The notes: generated from the letters alone by a model not told the origin. A stretch of DNA of 42,678 nucleotides from Catenaria anguillulae PL171 (GCA_002102555.1 MCFL01000204.1:1-42678), one strand, 5' to 3'. Shown: positions 1 through 11,293, numbered from the stretch's first letter. A program made the numbers and translations.

Positions 1-46
1 GCGCGGCGAGCTTGGCAGCACGCGAGGCAGTTGGGCGGGAGGTCAT
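1..46 (-). CDS. possible 5' end of a gene running off the left edge
   Basis: On the minus strand an ATG at 46-44 opens a frame that stays open to the edge and reads MTSRPTASRAAKLAA. The Ser/Arg/Ala-rich composition resembles N-termini elsewhere in this window, and the upstream side (plus direction) is a 25-unit GA microsatellite with no long frame, as expected for a promoter or 5' leader. Only 15 codons are visible, so neither family nor function can be given, and it may be chance. Confidence 0.25.
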   Translation of the reverse strand, partial: MTSRPTASRAAKLAA

Positions 47-70
47 CGTTAAGATCGTGATTGCGAATGC

Positions 71-124
<54 letters not shown>

Positions 125-709
125 AATGGACATGTCTTGCGGCTGTCGGTGTTTCTTGTACGGCACGGCGGCACGTTGGTTTATCGCTTGTTGATCGTTG
201 GTGTATATGATAGATGTTATCGCGGCTAAACCGCCCAGCCAATCATGACTCAAGATCTCGGTCATTCACATCACTCATCACGTGCACTGGAATTGCCGCT
301 CCTTCCTTGCATGGCCGCGGTACCGACCAACGCACGTTGTGTTAGTCGAAAAGGGACGAACGTCTGCCAGTCTGTGCGAGCAGCCATGACGAGTGAAAGT
401 GCAGACGAAACGAGGCACGTTGCATTCCTGACCGTGCCAAAGAAAGTACATGAAAATCGTGTCGGGAAGCGACACAAAGACTTGAACATGAAGAAGAGTA
501 TACATGATTGATTGACTGACTGACTGACTGACGAGTGTGCAAGGGAACAAAAAACGAAAGAATGGAAAATAAAGAGGTGCATCGTGGTAACCGAAAAACG
601 CAAGAAATGTAAAAACAATACGAAGGGACGCATCGCATCCAGGGGCCAAGGAGGGGATACATAATGATACAAACCAAATGGCCCCACCGCCTACGAACCT
701 GCTCGGCCT
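47..709. other. intergenic, no gene seen
   Basis: It holds the GA tract, five TGAC units at 513-532 and short overlapping frames on both strands with no recognisable protein. The right part should be the 3' UTR of the ADAM gene. No tRNA-like or other structured element was recognised. Confidence 0.6.
73..122. repeat. (GA)25 microsatellite
   Basis: Uninterrupted GA dinucleotide tract of 50 nt in the gene-free stretch left of the ADAM gene. It creates an artificial Arg-Glu repeat reading frame. Confidence 0.97.
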
Positions 710-3700
710 TTACCGACCGCCTGGATACCTGCCCGACTGCTGCTGCAGTGGCGCGCCATACCCCGCATATGCGTCGGGCGGCGTAGACATGGGTGGTGGC
801 GCCGAGGACGAAGGCGTTGGGTACTGCGCGTAGTCGTAATACTGCTGCTGCTGCTGCTGCTGGGGTGGCGGCGGCGGGTGCGCGTACGGGTCATTGTATG
901 GATCCGGTGGGTAGTAGGCGGCTTGCGGCTGTACGGGTGGCGGGACTGGCGGCAGGCCGTACTGGTTGTTAATGGGTGCCGAGTGGCCGGAATGCTGGAC
1001 GCTGGCCAAGTACTCTTCCTGCTCACGTAAGAGCGGATGGTTGGCATTTGGCGGCGCAGACGACGATGGCGCGGGCGCGGGGCGGTCGTTGGACACCGAG
1101 TTGGACAGGAACACGAGCTGCTCATTGTAAAGCTGATCGGCACGTGTGGGCTCGCTGGGCGGCGACGGCCGAGCCCCGGTTGACCCACTTGCGGGTGTGC
1201 TATTGTTGGCCACACGATTCGGCCGCTCGTTGGTCCTTTGTGGCGCGGGCGTCATTGACGGGCCCGGAATCCGAATGGCCGGCTTCTTCTTGCCCCTGAA
1301 CCGGTCCAGGGCGCGTTTCAAGCAGCACGAGTACAAGCAGCTCAACAGCGCCAAGCCCAGAATCACACCCACGATGATGGACACGGTGGTATTGGCGTAA
1401 ACCCAGCTCGAAAGCAAGTTGAGGGGCGCAAACCCTTTGCACGTGCCAGCCTCACACTCTGACCCAAACCCGCACGGCGTGCCGTCCACAAACGTACTGT
1501 CGAGCGAATAACAAACACCCGTGCTGGAATCCAAACACGTGGCGCCACAATTCCCCTGTTGCGCTGGACACGCGCTCGCAAACACCCTGGTCTGCCCCTT
1601 AGATGCCAAGAAACACTGCGTGTTCCTGCTCGCGCACATGCCCGTGGCACACGTTGTGGGCGCATTCTCGAGCGTGAGCTTGGGGAACTGTGCCGTGTTA
1701 TTGAGCTGACACGGGGTGCCGTTTGGCCGAAACTGGTCGGTCGGGCATGCGGCCGACGACCCTGTGCACTGTTCGGGCAAATCGCAAAACTCGGTTGCCG
1801 CTCGGCACACGGTGCCTGCGGGCTTGAACTGGCACTGGGCGCAACATCCGGGCGAGTTTGCGTCCGAGCACACGGCCGCACCCTTGAACCGGCACTGCGT
1901 TGTGCAACACGGGTCGGCATCGCATTTCGCACCACAGTCGCACTGCTCGCCCTCTTCCACAATGCCGTTGCCGCACTCGGCGCCACGCAGCATCTTTTTC
2001 GCGCCCAGCGGCAACAAGCACGTGCGAGCTTGAGACCCGCGCGCCCAACGCCGCGCAGTGTTGCACATGGTCTCGATGGACTTGGGAGAAAAGTCTTGCG
2101 CTTGCGCAGAGTCGGTCGGGTTCATGATGAAGCGTTGGCCACAGTCGCAGTTGCCACCGTTGGACGCGCTTTGTTCGCAGGGAGCGCATGAGAGTTCCGC
2201 TAAGGTTTGGCCCGATGCTTGGCCCGCTTGGCAGTCGCGACCCGTGCAGTCGTGGATGGCGCCCTAGGGTTGACAAGTACATAAAACATTAGCAACATGC
2301 AAAAGCAAGCAACAAGAGACATACAAGATGGAAAAAAAAATAAACGCACAAAGTTGTGGCCAAGCTCATGGGCAACCACCTTCCACTGCTCCCTCGTGAC
2401 TGTACTGACGCCCGTTCCACTTACGAAATCCGTCCCCGCGGGTGTCCCCAAACTGGGATCTGCGGCACGTGGCTGCTGCGACGCCGTGATGGTACACAAG
2501 GTTCCCGTCCAGGCAATCCCGAGCGTCGATGCCGTGTTGCACTGCGACATGAGATGCCACGCGCCCTCGTCCGACTGTGCGCCACGTGCGCCGCGCCACT
2601 GCGAAAACGCACTGAGGCGCTGTACAATGTTGAGCTTGTTGTTGTCACACGGCTGGTTCCAGGTTTCGTCGCCGCACGACAGCTTGATGACGGTGGTGGT
2701 GATGCCCACGCCCACATTGAATGTCTGCAGGTACTTGTTGGACACCTCGGCCCATACATTGATGAGTTGCGTGAGCACGGCCGATTCCGAGTTTTGAAAC
2801 AATTGCGAGTAGGTGCAGTCCGAGGCAACGCCCATGTAAAGGAACTTTTGGTCGCCAAGGCACGCAGACCCCGTGGACGAGACTTGTGGGAAGGCCGTTG
2901 CTGGCGTTGCGCGCTGGGTCGTGGTGCGTGCTTGACGTTTGACGAGCGGCGAGGCTGGCGATGATGACGATGTGGACAATGGATCCGAAAAGTTGCCACC
3001 AAACACAATGGGTACGGCGTCGCGTTGTGCCGCAAGCTCAAGACGCCGTTCCAGGTTCCATTTGGTGTGCCCAGATCCACACGCCTCGCTGCCAGAGTCA
3101 AACTGCAACTTTGCGCCAGGCTTGATGAGTCGCTTGTGCAACGCAGAGGAGCCTGCCTCACGCTTGCGCAATGCGCTCATCCTGCTGGCCGCACCTGCCC
3201 TTGTATCCGAGTCACGGTAAATCACCATGGTGGCCTCTGCAGCCTTTGGCCCGCCAATGGACCGGCGCACCTTGAATGGGGCGATTTCCGGATCGTTGGG
3301 CTTTCGGCGCGCATTGTAGGCGTGAATCGGGCTGACTGTGTACCGCTCGTCGTTGACAGAAAAGTGTGCGTGAAAGATGGGCCGACGGGTGGTTGCTGGG
3401 TACTGTTGTGCAAGCTCGTCGTGGTCCGACATGCCATCGTGCTCCACAACCACGCGCGCATCGCCCACGAACCAGTCGTGCTTCCAGTGGGCTGGGGAAG
3501 ATCCGTCCACGGGCCATTTGCCGAGAATGCCTGCTTGGTCCCACTGCTTGATTTCGGAGGATGCGTGAGGGGATTCGACCACGTGGCCTTTGAAGACGCG
3601 CGCAACGAGCGGCTTGGTCACAATGCGGCCGTTGCCGTAGTGCACTTCGACTTGTGCGTCCGGGTGGATCAGGTGCTTGTATGGCTCGAGGTGCAGGTGG

Positions 3701-4104
3701 AAAGTGCGGTTGAATGCTTGCAGTTGGATGCGGACGTGATCGTCCGGGTGGACCGCCGGTAAAGTGCGCTTGTGGAGGTGGACTTTGCCTGGGCGGACAA
3801 TGTCGAGGGTTGGCGGAGACGTCAGGAGTTGGTAGTGCAGCAGGTCGTCGTCGGGCGAGTCGTGCGTGTGGGCGCGCGCTGGTGTTGGGGAGAGGAGGGA
3901 GAGGCCGAGAAGCACGATGGCAAGTGGCAAGAGCAGGGTGGCTCTGGGCCTGCGCGGCTGTCTTGGCAAAGGTGATGATGAGGTGGCCATGGCCATGGCC
4001 ATGGGTGGTGGATGACACGAAGCGAGTGTCGGCGTGACAGTGGGCGCCTGGGGAGAGAGTGGTCGTGGGGGAGAGGTTGCCTTTTCGGGTATGGGTGGCG
4101 GCAT
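710..4104 (-). CDS. ADAM-type membrane metalloprotease with disintegrin domain
   Basis: Two exons, 4104-2350 and 2263-710, joined in phase 0 by an 86 nt intron (GTGCGT...CTAG), give 1102 residues. Order: Arg/Pro-rich start, hydrophobic signal segment ending near ALLS-PTPARA, long prodomain, reprolysin-like protease domain (about 400-600), disintegrin domain 682-771 starting CGNGIVEEGEQCDCG, Cys-rich part to about 870, one membrane span about 879-898, then a 204-residue cytoplasmic tail rich in Pro, Gln and Tyr with SH3-type PPVPPP motifs. The zinc motif HELGHNF-GAIHD (His579, Glu580, His583, His589) is complete only after splicing. ADAMs cleave membrane and surface proteins; the family is known in filamentous fungi. 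The first ATG at 4104 gives 34 residues before MAMAMA, so a later start is possible. It lies head-to-tail with ATP10. Substrate unknown. Confidence 0.93.
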
Positions 4105-4407
4105 GGTTATGATTGGCGAGCGAGCGAGGGATACTTGGAATACTTGCTGGTGACAGAAACAGCAAAGTGGAGGCGGGCGGGCGGTCAGTGAGTTGTCACG
4201 CTGGGCTGGTGGTGTGTGTGCACCGTATCGGGTTCAACGTGATTCGAATGCGAATGTGGTTCAAGTGGACATGGACGTGGAGGCGGGCGGCAGACGGCGG
4301 ACGCACGTACCTGGATACCAGTTATCAATGACCAATTACCAATTACCAGCCCGTCGGTTCCTTCTTCTTTGCGTCTTGGGCAATATTGAGCGTTTGCGTC
4401 TGTGTGT

Positions 4408-4437
4408 GAATGCGAATGCGAATGCGAATGCGAATGC
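4408..4437. repeat. (GAATGC)5 hexanucleotide repeat
   Basis: Five perfect tandem copies of GAATGC, followed by a partial GAT, about 300 nt upstream of the ADAM start. Confidence 0.95.
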
Positions 4438-4530
4438 GATTGTGTGTGTTGCCAGTGGCGCTAACACCAATGAGAATCGGTCGTCGAATGCGACAGTCTG
4501 AAGAGAGTCCTCGTCGGCAAGGACAGGGCG

Positions 4531-4602
4531 AGCGATGCGATACTATACGATGGGATACAGTACGATACGATACGATACAACACGATGCGATGCGATGCGA
4601 TG
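4531..4602. repeat. GATAC/GATGC pentanucleotide cluster
   Basis: Imperfect array of five-base units GATAC and GATGC (CGATACGATACGATAC then GATGCGATGCGATGCGATG). It produces shadow frames rich in SHRIASHR-like repeats on the minus strand, which are not genes. Confidence 0.9.
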
Positions 4603-5084
4603 ACAAAGAGAGGTCTTGGGTGGACAAGAACGTCGATTGGTGCCAAGACTCGATTGACATGCGGTCCGGTCGCTGACTGACGACGGCAAAGTCACGGGTG
4701 GAGGGTGGACGATTCGGCGGGTCGAATACGGTACTGGCAGTCTACCCAAAGGCAAAGGGTGCTTTGGATTGCATGGATTGGACTGTGGTGGAGAGCTCGA
4801 GAGAGTATCTGACCAGAGTCGTCTTGGCACATGCATTTGCTCTCGAGAATTGAATTGAGAAACGGATATCAACGCAGCACACCAGTCAGCCGCCTCCCCT
4901 TTTAGTCGCCGTAGTGGCTTGCTCCACATTGGCACTGAACGCGAACCGTCATGACCGCAACACTCACACGACCAACGTTGACGTCGATTGGCTGGCTGCA
5001 GCTGGCTCCGTTCAATTCATTGTATGTAATTCATAAGGAGAAAAAGACTGCTAACATGAGGAGCTATTCTACCTATGTACTCAC

Positions 5085-6216
5085 TCATCTCCTCCTCGTA
5101 GCCTTGCCATCCTTCCGAGCCTGCTGCATCTCCCTCACCAAGGCCTCGGCGCCGTTCCCAAGCGCCTCCAACTCCTGCTCGGTCGCCACCCCATTGGCCC
5201 TCCACCGGACCCTGCCTCGATGATCCACAAGAAACACCCATCCGACATACTTGTTTGTCACCTTGAGCTCCTCCAGCGCCTGATCCACGGGCAACTTTGT
5301 CGCCACAAAGTACTTGTCCCACTGTTCTTTTGGCACCTTGGCGCGCGTGTACCGCAAGTTGAGCTTGAGGATCCATGCCTTGATTGGCGTGTCGGCCATA
5401 CTGATTTGGTACACGGGCACGTGCGGGTAGGCTTGGCGGAAGGCCATCTCGAACGATTTCGTTTGGTTGTCGCCATACGTCGAGCATGCAAGCGTCACTA
5501 GGGTCACTTGGCCTTGCAGACGGGGCAACATGGGTATTTCGGTCGAGGTTTCCGAGAGCGGAGTCACTGTCAGTGCCGGGAACCGTTTCGAGATGGCAGC
5601 ATCGGTCAACGTAGTGGGGGCGATCGAGAGCTTGCCCTTGGTTTTGTTGAGTTCTATTTTTTTTACGCAAGGCGAAACGAGGTCAGCGCACAGCCAAAGA
5701 GAGCCCGTACAAGCTTTACATATCATAGAGTAGTAATAAAAATACCTTGCAGGTCCTTCCAGTAACTCTCGCGAAACTCCTTTTGCCTGTGACATGATGG
5801 TTCGAGCAACCGAGTGAGATGATATGCCAGATCTCGCATGAAATGAGTAAGGAAAGCATGCCGGACAATTGAGGCCGCTTTTCCAACCGCTTCTCCTTGG
5901 AAAACACATTGTAGACCGCCGTATACATGCGTCGAGGCAACGATTTCGGAACCTCGGGAGCTCCCACATGCGTCACAAATGGAGTCTCGGCAGGGGCTGA
6001 TCCTGTCGGCTCTCTCGCAAGTGGAGTCTGGTGATCTTGTGCTTGTTGTTGCGATCGCGAGCTTGGTGTCTCCTGCTGTTGCTGCTGGTGCTTGGGTGAC
6101 GAGTTGCTTGCCCATCGTGAGGCCCGGTGGAGTAGGAGTTGGGGCGGAGCACCTTGGATGGTGCCGGCAAATCTTGGAAAGGCGGCCGTGGCGGCGGGTC
6201 GGCAAACGGGGTGCAT
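5085..6216 (-). CDS. ATP10: mitochondrial ATP synthase assembly factor ATP10
   Basis: Three exons: 6216-5867, 5786-5746 (only 41 nt) and 5653-5085, giving 319 residues. Introns of 80 nt (GTCCGG...ACAG) and 92 nt (GTATTT...ATAG) restore the continuous sequence LQKEFRESYWKDLQELNKTK, with the family's FRE-YWKDL block next to ELNKTKGK. The C-terminal half has the thioredoxin-like ATP10 core ending in KYVGWVFLVDHRGRVRWRA. ATP10 is an inner-membrane chaperone needed for Atp6 assembly into F1Fo ATP synthase. The N-terminus is basic, Ser/Gln-rich and lacks acidic residues for the first 40 positions, fitting a mitochondrial presequence. The ATG at 6216 gives the most presequence-like start; an in-frame ATG at 6267 would add 17 residues. 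First-intron borders are by frame and consensus only. Confidence 0.92.
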
Positions 6217-7629
6217 GGCTTGGTGGATCTGCGTGCAGGTACTGTATTTCATCGACGGGAGACACATTCATGAAATATTACGAGTCCATTGAGTCGGCCC
6301 GTTGCATATGAAAGTTGCTCCACTTCGACTTCCTTTTGTTAAATGGGCGGATCGGGGACACTTGAAGTCGCAGACTTCTGCCGATCATCAGTGAATGAGT
6401 GTCGATGGTCCATAGACTGCACGACTTCGAAACGCACATGTCTTTGGCCATACATATGCCGTGTCCTCGCAACCTCTTGCATTAGTCCTTGGCCATATTG
6501 GCCCCTCGCTTTTGAGGCATTTAAACCCTGATTTACCTCCCCAGCAGCCCCGCGCCCTTGCCTTATGCAAGCGCGCTTCACAGTCAATGAAAATGCAACC
6601 ACACCATTGTTGAATCAAACTTGGTTTCGCAATATTTCGTGCCTGTACTATGCACAACGCCACTTCCTTACGTGCGCTTACCAACCGAGCGAAACGTCAG
6701 TAAAATCGCGAAGCGTTACGACAGAGAGGTCTGAAAACATGCACCTGTGAAATGCGGGCGCGATGGACCTGTCGGCTGTTGGTCCACTAAGTGAAGGGGA
6801 AACCCCTCCTGTTGCTGAACGCGAGGGATGGCACCTGACCGGCAAATGACTTGAGCTTGTGAAACCAATGGGACGGGTTGTCCCCGCGCTTGTTCAGTTG
6901 TGGGGAGCTGAGTGCATCCATGTGTCGATTAGTGATAGTTTCCGGCGGGCTGCGGGCAGGAACACCACGACATGGTGAGGCAATGAGTCGCGTGGATTTG
7001 GCGTACCGGTGAAATGGCAAGCTACTGCACCTTGAGACCCCTGTTCCATGTGGGCGTGGGCCACTGTTCCGGTCATGCATCACGTCATGATTGGGGGAGG
7101 GAAGCACGAGTGGACGGTGGGCCGGGGTGGAGCCGGCAGACCACGGCCGAGCGTGCCCTAGGAACTGCAGCTGGTGGCGGGAAGCAACATATTGCTGGAG
7201 GTTGGGGTCGTATTGGGAGTGGCCGAAGAGCCAGATGGATCCCAGCCGTTGGGAGACGACCGCCGCGTTGGTTGGCTAGTGAGAGCTGTGTGAGATCGAA
7301 TGCTTGAGTGGTGTTCGAGTGAGACCTGAGGGCAATCGAGCAACGGCTACGAGAAACGAGTCGTCGCTGCATCATTCGTTGTATGTATCCCAATATGAAT
7401 GCTCGAGAACGGTCAAGCTTAGTCTTTTGCATTTTAATTGATCCATTGCGCCAATCCGTCGGCCAGCATACTTCAAGAGAATGAATGACGAAGACCAAGT
7501 CAGCTTGCAGACAGTCAACCAGGCAATGAGCGACCGGCGAAAACATGCCAACATGGGACATCGCCAACTCACTGCATCCTCGGCCGTTTTGATTGTGGAA
7601 ACCCTGGGCCACCTGCAGCTGCCACTCCA
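6217..7629. other. 1.4 kb without a supported gene
   Basis: Upstream region of ATP10 and downstream region of the hypothetical gene at 7630-8676. Frames on both strands are short and of ordinary composition. One minus-strand frame (7894-7085) could be an alternative 3' end of the hypothetical gene, described there. No repeat array, tRNA or mobile-element remnant recognised. Confidence 0.45.
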
Positions 7630-8676
7630 TTATCCGTCTACACATGTCGTCGACAAGTGTGTGAGATACTCCGGAACACGCAAACAAATCCATTTCGCAC
7701 TCAGGTGTACCGGTGGTGGACTCCTCTTCCTGACTTGCTGCTGCTGCGCTGCCGCGGCCGCTTCTGGCTTCCGGACATACCCGAGCAATGATGCTGCTGT
7801 TTGCCCTCCTTGCGCTGGTGCTGCTGCCGTCGGAACTGGAGTAGGAAGCGGGAGTAGTGGCGGCGGTGCCCGCTTGGGGATTGGATCTGCCCACGCCTTT
7901 TCAGGTACAGGTAACGGGTCCTTTGTTGTGATGCCGACTTCGGCAGGCGACATCTACATTTGAAAGAGACACCTCTTGAATGACTATTCCGGCCTGGGCG
8001 TCATTTGCTTGGGACCCAAAACATACATACCCCAAACAACTCGCCTGGCCGCACATTGCGAAACGCCCGCACAAACTTGTCCTTGTCGACCCGCTCCAAC
8101 GTTGGGAGCTCGCTGTACAACTGGTCCTTGATCACATTCAAATGCGCGGCGCCCATGGCCAGCTTGGGTGCCCCCAATCCGCCGTCGTCTCGATGCACGC
8201 CGTCGGGCCGCGCATTGGCCAGGTCAACGCGTAACAGTTGCATGAGGTGTTCCGAGGGTGGGGCGGCGGCGAGCATGGCGGATGAGGGCCGGAATAGAAT
8301 GTTCGCTTCAAGCAGCAGGGGTTCGATGTTGAGGTCGAGAGGGGCGGGCGGGGCCGCGGGCACGGCAACGGCATTTGTCTGGGTCGTGGGAGGCGGTGGA
8401 GGCACGTAGGGCGAGTAGTGGGTGTAGTAAGGGATCAGGCCGTGGGTCGAGATGTAGTCTGAGGTGCCGTGGAAGGGGCCCTTGGCTGTATGTACCCAAG
8501 TGCGACATTCAAGGGTGAGATTGAGTCTTGGGTTCGCCAAAATGATTGTAACATGCCGGACCGTACATACGTGGGGATGGGGTCATATAGTACAGCGGGG
8601 CATTTGGGTCGGACGGCGGCGCCAGCATGGGCGGATCTTGAGCTGCCGGTTGCTCTGGCTGTGGTTGTTGGTCCAT
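7630..8676 (-). CDS. unrecognised proline-rich protein, three exons
   Basis: I do not recognise the family. Best model: exons 8676-8571, 8485-8031 and 7953-7630 with introns of 85 nt (GTATGT...ACAG) and 77 nt (GTATGT...GTAG), giving 294 residues. The start MDQQPQPEQPAAQDPP leads into a Pro-rich N-terminus, then YISTHGLIPYYTHYSPYV, a proline run, and a more ordered helical-looking part (LLLEANILF, LMQLLRVDL, KDQLYSELPTLERVDKDKFV). Both donors are strong GTATGT and both joins keep frame. The last exon is Ala/Pro/Gln-rich and may be wrong: a donor at about 7782 could shift into the neighbouring frame. No signal peptide or membrane span. It is tail-to-head with the E1 beta gene. Confidence 0.55.
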
Positions 8677-8961
8677 TGCTGCGGTAAACGCTATGGGCAT
8701 ATTATAACTTGTTTTGTATTGATTGTCCGCCTCGCTCTTGCCATCTCAGCCGAACGGAAAAAGGTGCAGTCAACTCTTCACACAGGGCGGACTCTCACTC
8801 GGAGAGACATTGACAGGTAAGAAATGATCAAATGAAAGTTGAGAAACAAAGAACAGCCGATATCACTAAACGAAACAAAGGCACAAGACAACAGATTTGG
8901 ATCTACTTACTTACTCTGCACGCTTGTTCCGCATTTCATTCCCGAATCCATTCCCATGGCC

Positions 8962-10143
8962 TTACTTGCGGTAGCACACCTTCAATGCCTGCTGAGCAAT
9001 TGCCTCGACCGTGGGCAAGGACGCCGCCTCCAAGTTCTTGGCATACGGCATGGGAATGTCTGCACCCGTGACACGTGCCATGGGCGCATCCAAATGATCA
9101 AATGCCTCCGACTCCATGATTTGTGCGGCAATTTCGGACCCAACACCAAACATGGGCCATCCGCCCTCCACCGACACGAGCCGGTTGGTCTTCTTGATGG
9201 ACTGGATGATGGTGTCCATGTCCAAGGGCCGGATCGACCGCAAGTTGATGACCTCGGCCTGAACGCCGTGCTTGTCGGCAAGTTCCTGGGCCGCGTCCAA
9301 GGCAAACGACACGGCGCGCGAGTGCGCCACAAGCGTCACGTCACTGCCCTCACGCTCAATCTTTGCCTTGCCGATAGGGAGCACAAAGTCGTCCTTGAGC
9401 ACGGCATCCGACACGTTGAAGGATTGGCCATACATGAGCTCGTTTTCCAAAAACACGACCGGGTTCGGGTCGCGAATAGCCGCCTTGAGCAGGCCCTTTG
9501 CGTCCTCGGCAGACCACGGCGACAAGACCTTGAGCCCTGGGACCGAGCCGTACCACGCGGCAAAGCATTGCGAGTGCTGGGCACCCACACCAGCGGCGGC
9601 ACCATTGGGACCACTGTACAAGAGGGAAAAAAAACGCAAGGAGGGAAGAGTGAGCATGCGTGGGCACAAGACCTGCCATGCGACCAAGAACCAAAACGGA
9701 ACAACACACCGGAACACAATGGGGCACTTTGCAATTCCACCCGTCATGTAATGCTGCTTGGCGGCCGAGTTGACAACATGATCAATGGCCTGCATGGAGA
9801 AGTTAAAAGTCATAAACTCGCAAATGGGCTTGAGGCCGTGCAAAGCGGCGCCAACCGCCAGACCGGCAAAGCCCATTTCCGTGATGGGTGTGTCAATGAC
9901 ACGCTTGGGACCAAACTTGTCGAGGAGGCCGCGCGACACCTTGTAAGCGCCATTGTACTGGGCCACCTCTTCGCCCAACAGGAACACAGCCTCGTCGCGG
10001 CGCATTTCCTCTTCGAGGGCAGAGTTGAGGGCGTCGCGCACAGTCAGCGGGTTGGAGCCCGAGGCCGCAGTGGCGAGCGACCGGCGGCCAGCAGCAGACG
10101 TGGCTGCGAGTAGAGGGCGGGTGGCAACGAGGGAACGGAACAT
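8962..10143 (-). CDS. PDB1: pyruvate dehydrogenase E1 component beta subunit, mitochondrial
   Basis: Two exons, 10143-9710 and 9613-8962, 361 residues after removal of a 96 nt intron (GTGTGT...ACAG). The intron is inferred because the family runs [15 protein letters not shown] without the 32 extra hydrophobic residues that the unspliced frame would encode. The N-terminus [19 protein letters not shown] is a typical mitochondrial presequence. Family blocks visible: [32 protein letters not shown], the [20 protein letters not shown] block, [17 protein letters not shown] and, near the end, [18 protein letters not shown]. With E1 alpha it forms the thiamine-diphosphate enzyme that decarboxylates pyruvate in the matrix. 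Length fits the family. Its promoter lies in the 1.15 kb gap shared with CWC21. Confidence 0.97.
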   Translation of the reverse strand: MFRSLVATRPLLAATSAAGRRSLATAASGSNPLTVRDALNSALEEEMRRDEAVFLLGEEVAQYNGAYKVSRGLLDKFGPKRVIDTPITEMGFAGLAVGAALHGLKPICEFMTFNFSMQAIDHVVNSAAKQHYMTGGIAKCPIVFRCVVPFWFLVAWQVLCPRMLTLPSLRFFSLLYSGPNGAAAGVGAQHSQCFAAWYGSVPGLKVLSPWSAEDAKGLLKAAIRDPNPVVFLENELMYGQSFNVSDAVLKDDFVLPIGKAKIEREGSDVTLVAHSRAVSFALDAAQELADKHGVQAEVINLRSIRPLDMDTIIQSIKKTNRLVSVEGGWPMFGVGSEIAAQIMESEAFDHLDAPMARVTGADIPMPYAKNLEAASLPTVEAIAQQALKVCYRK

Positions 10144-11293
10144 GGTTGCTGGCTGCGACTACAATTGAAGCATTGGGGGGTCGCGATGAAAAAGCAAAGT
10201 GGTGAGCAAATCAGATGGCGCGCGGTCAATGAGGGTGGAATTGCGGCAAGTTGGCAGTAAAGCTTAGGCACGCCGAGCCAGATGCCACTTTAAGGAGATT
10301 GTCATTGCCGCCCAAACACCTTGTGCAGGTAGGTGGCTGCTTCGCTGTCGCGGGAATAGATCGCAAAGCTGAACCGCAAACGGGCAAGAGCGGAACGGCA
10401 GCTGTCCTGTTGCACACTCGACTGGACTGGATTGGACTGGACCCGACTGGTGCTCTATCTTGTTTGCCTACCGTACTGTCGCCGAGTCGGTGGCAGTTGG
10501 CGTCACAGCGAACACAAACCGCGATCTCCCAAGGACGCCGAGTTGCCAAGTTGTCGAGGAGGCGCCGCGACGGCGGGCAAGCAGAATGCAGAGCTGATTT
10601 CAAGAATCCTTGATCCGGATTTTGGATCGACATGTCGACGGGCGTGACGAAAAACCAAACAGTGGGCGAAATGGCAGGTGGCTGCAGCTGTGCTTTGGCA
10701 CAAGCTTGGCTTGGGCGGCCGTGGCAGGACCATGGTCACCGGGAGGGCATTGAGCATTCATGGTAGATGTCGGGCGTACATGCGGTATGGATGGACACGA
10801 TGGCTGGGCAATTTGACCTGGTGCCGGATTGATGCGTGGAAAGAGCACTTGGTGGAGTAGAGGTGGGCGTGGGCCGTGAGTTGACGACGAGTGTCAGCAG
10901 AAATCCGATCGGCGAGCAGACAGACACTCCCCACGAAACAACCACAAACCACATCGCATCGTTATCGTATCGCCAACACCAACCCAACGGTGCATGCCCA
11001 GGCCCGTGCGAGTGCGAGTGCTAATCGCGGATGCCCCAACCATCACGTTCCATTTCTCGCATTGTGATCGCACCTGATAAGCACTGCCCCGCTGATCTGA
11101 TCGCAAGCGATCGGCGGGTCTCCTCCAATCCAGAACGGTAGCGAGCAGAGTGAGTACATAGCAAGAAGCAAATGCGCCATCTGAAGCCGATTTGAAGAAT
11201 GATCAGCATTATATACTTGACCTGACCTGACCTGACCAGCGACTCTGGGCACTCACTCACTCACTCACCGCATCCGCATCCGTATCCGCAGCA
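10144..11293. promoter_or_regulatory. shared divergent promoter region of PDB1 and CWC21
   Basis: 1.15 kb between two divergent gene starts. It holds no supported gene. Near the CWC21 start are four TGACC units (11218-11237) and CACT repeats (11251-11268), followed by a CATCCG-rich leader directly before the ATG. No confident TATA box or factor site can be named. Confidence 0.5.
11218..11268. repeat. (TGACC)4 and (CACT)n upstream of CWC21
   Basis: Four perfect TGACC units, then a spacer, then several CACT units within 80 nt of the CWC21 start codon, probably in the 5' leader. Confidence 0.9.

Larger units (their letters stand above)
4105..5084. other. ADAM promoter region with simple repeats
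   Basis: Gap between the ADAM start and the ATP10 stop. It should contain the ADAM promoter and 5' leader plus the ATP10 3' UTR. Two simple-repeat clusters (4408-4437 and 4531-4602) lie inside. No supported gene on either strand. Confidence 0.6.

Noticed and set aside
12..194. Arg-Glu dipeptide repeat protein
   Set aside because: Product of translating the GA microsatellite; no other support.
4543..4935. minus-strand frame with SHRIASHR-type repeats
   Set aside because: It is the translation of the GATAC/GATGC simple repeat and lies in the ADAM promoter region.
7481..7963. 160-codon plus-strand frame with poly-Cys/Ala stretch
   Set aside because: It arises from antisense of the Gln/Ala-rich last exon of the hypothetical gene; composition is unlike a normal protein.
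8839..10113. 424-codon open frame on the plus strand
   Set aside because: It is antisense to the clearly identified E1 beta gene and has no family resemblance; long antisense frames are common in GC-rich coding DNA.
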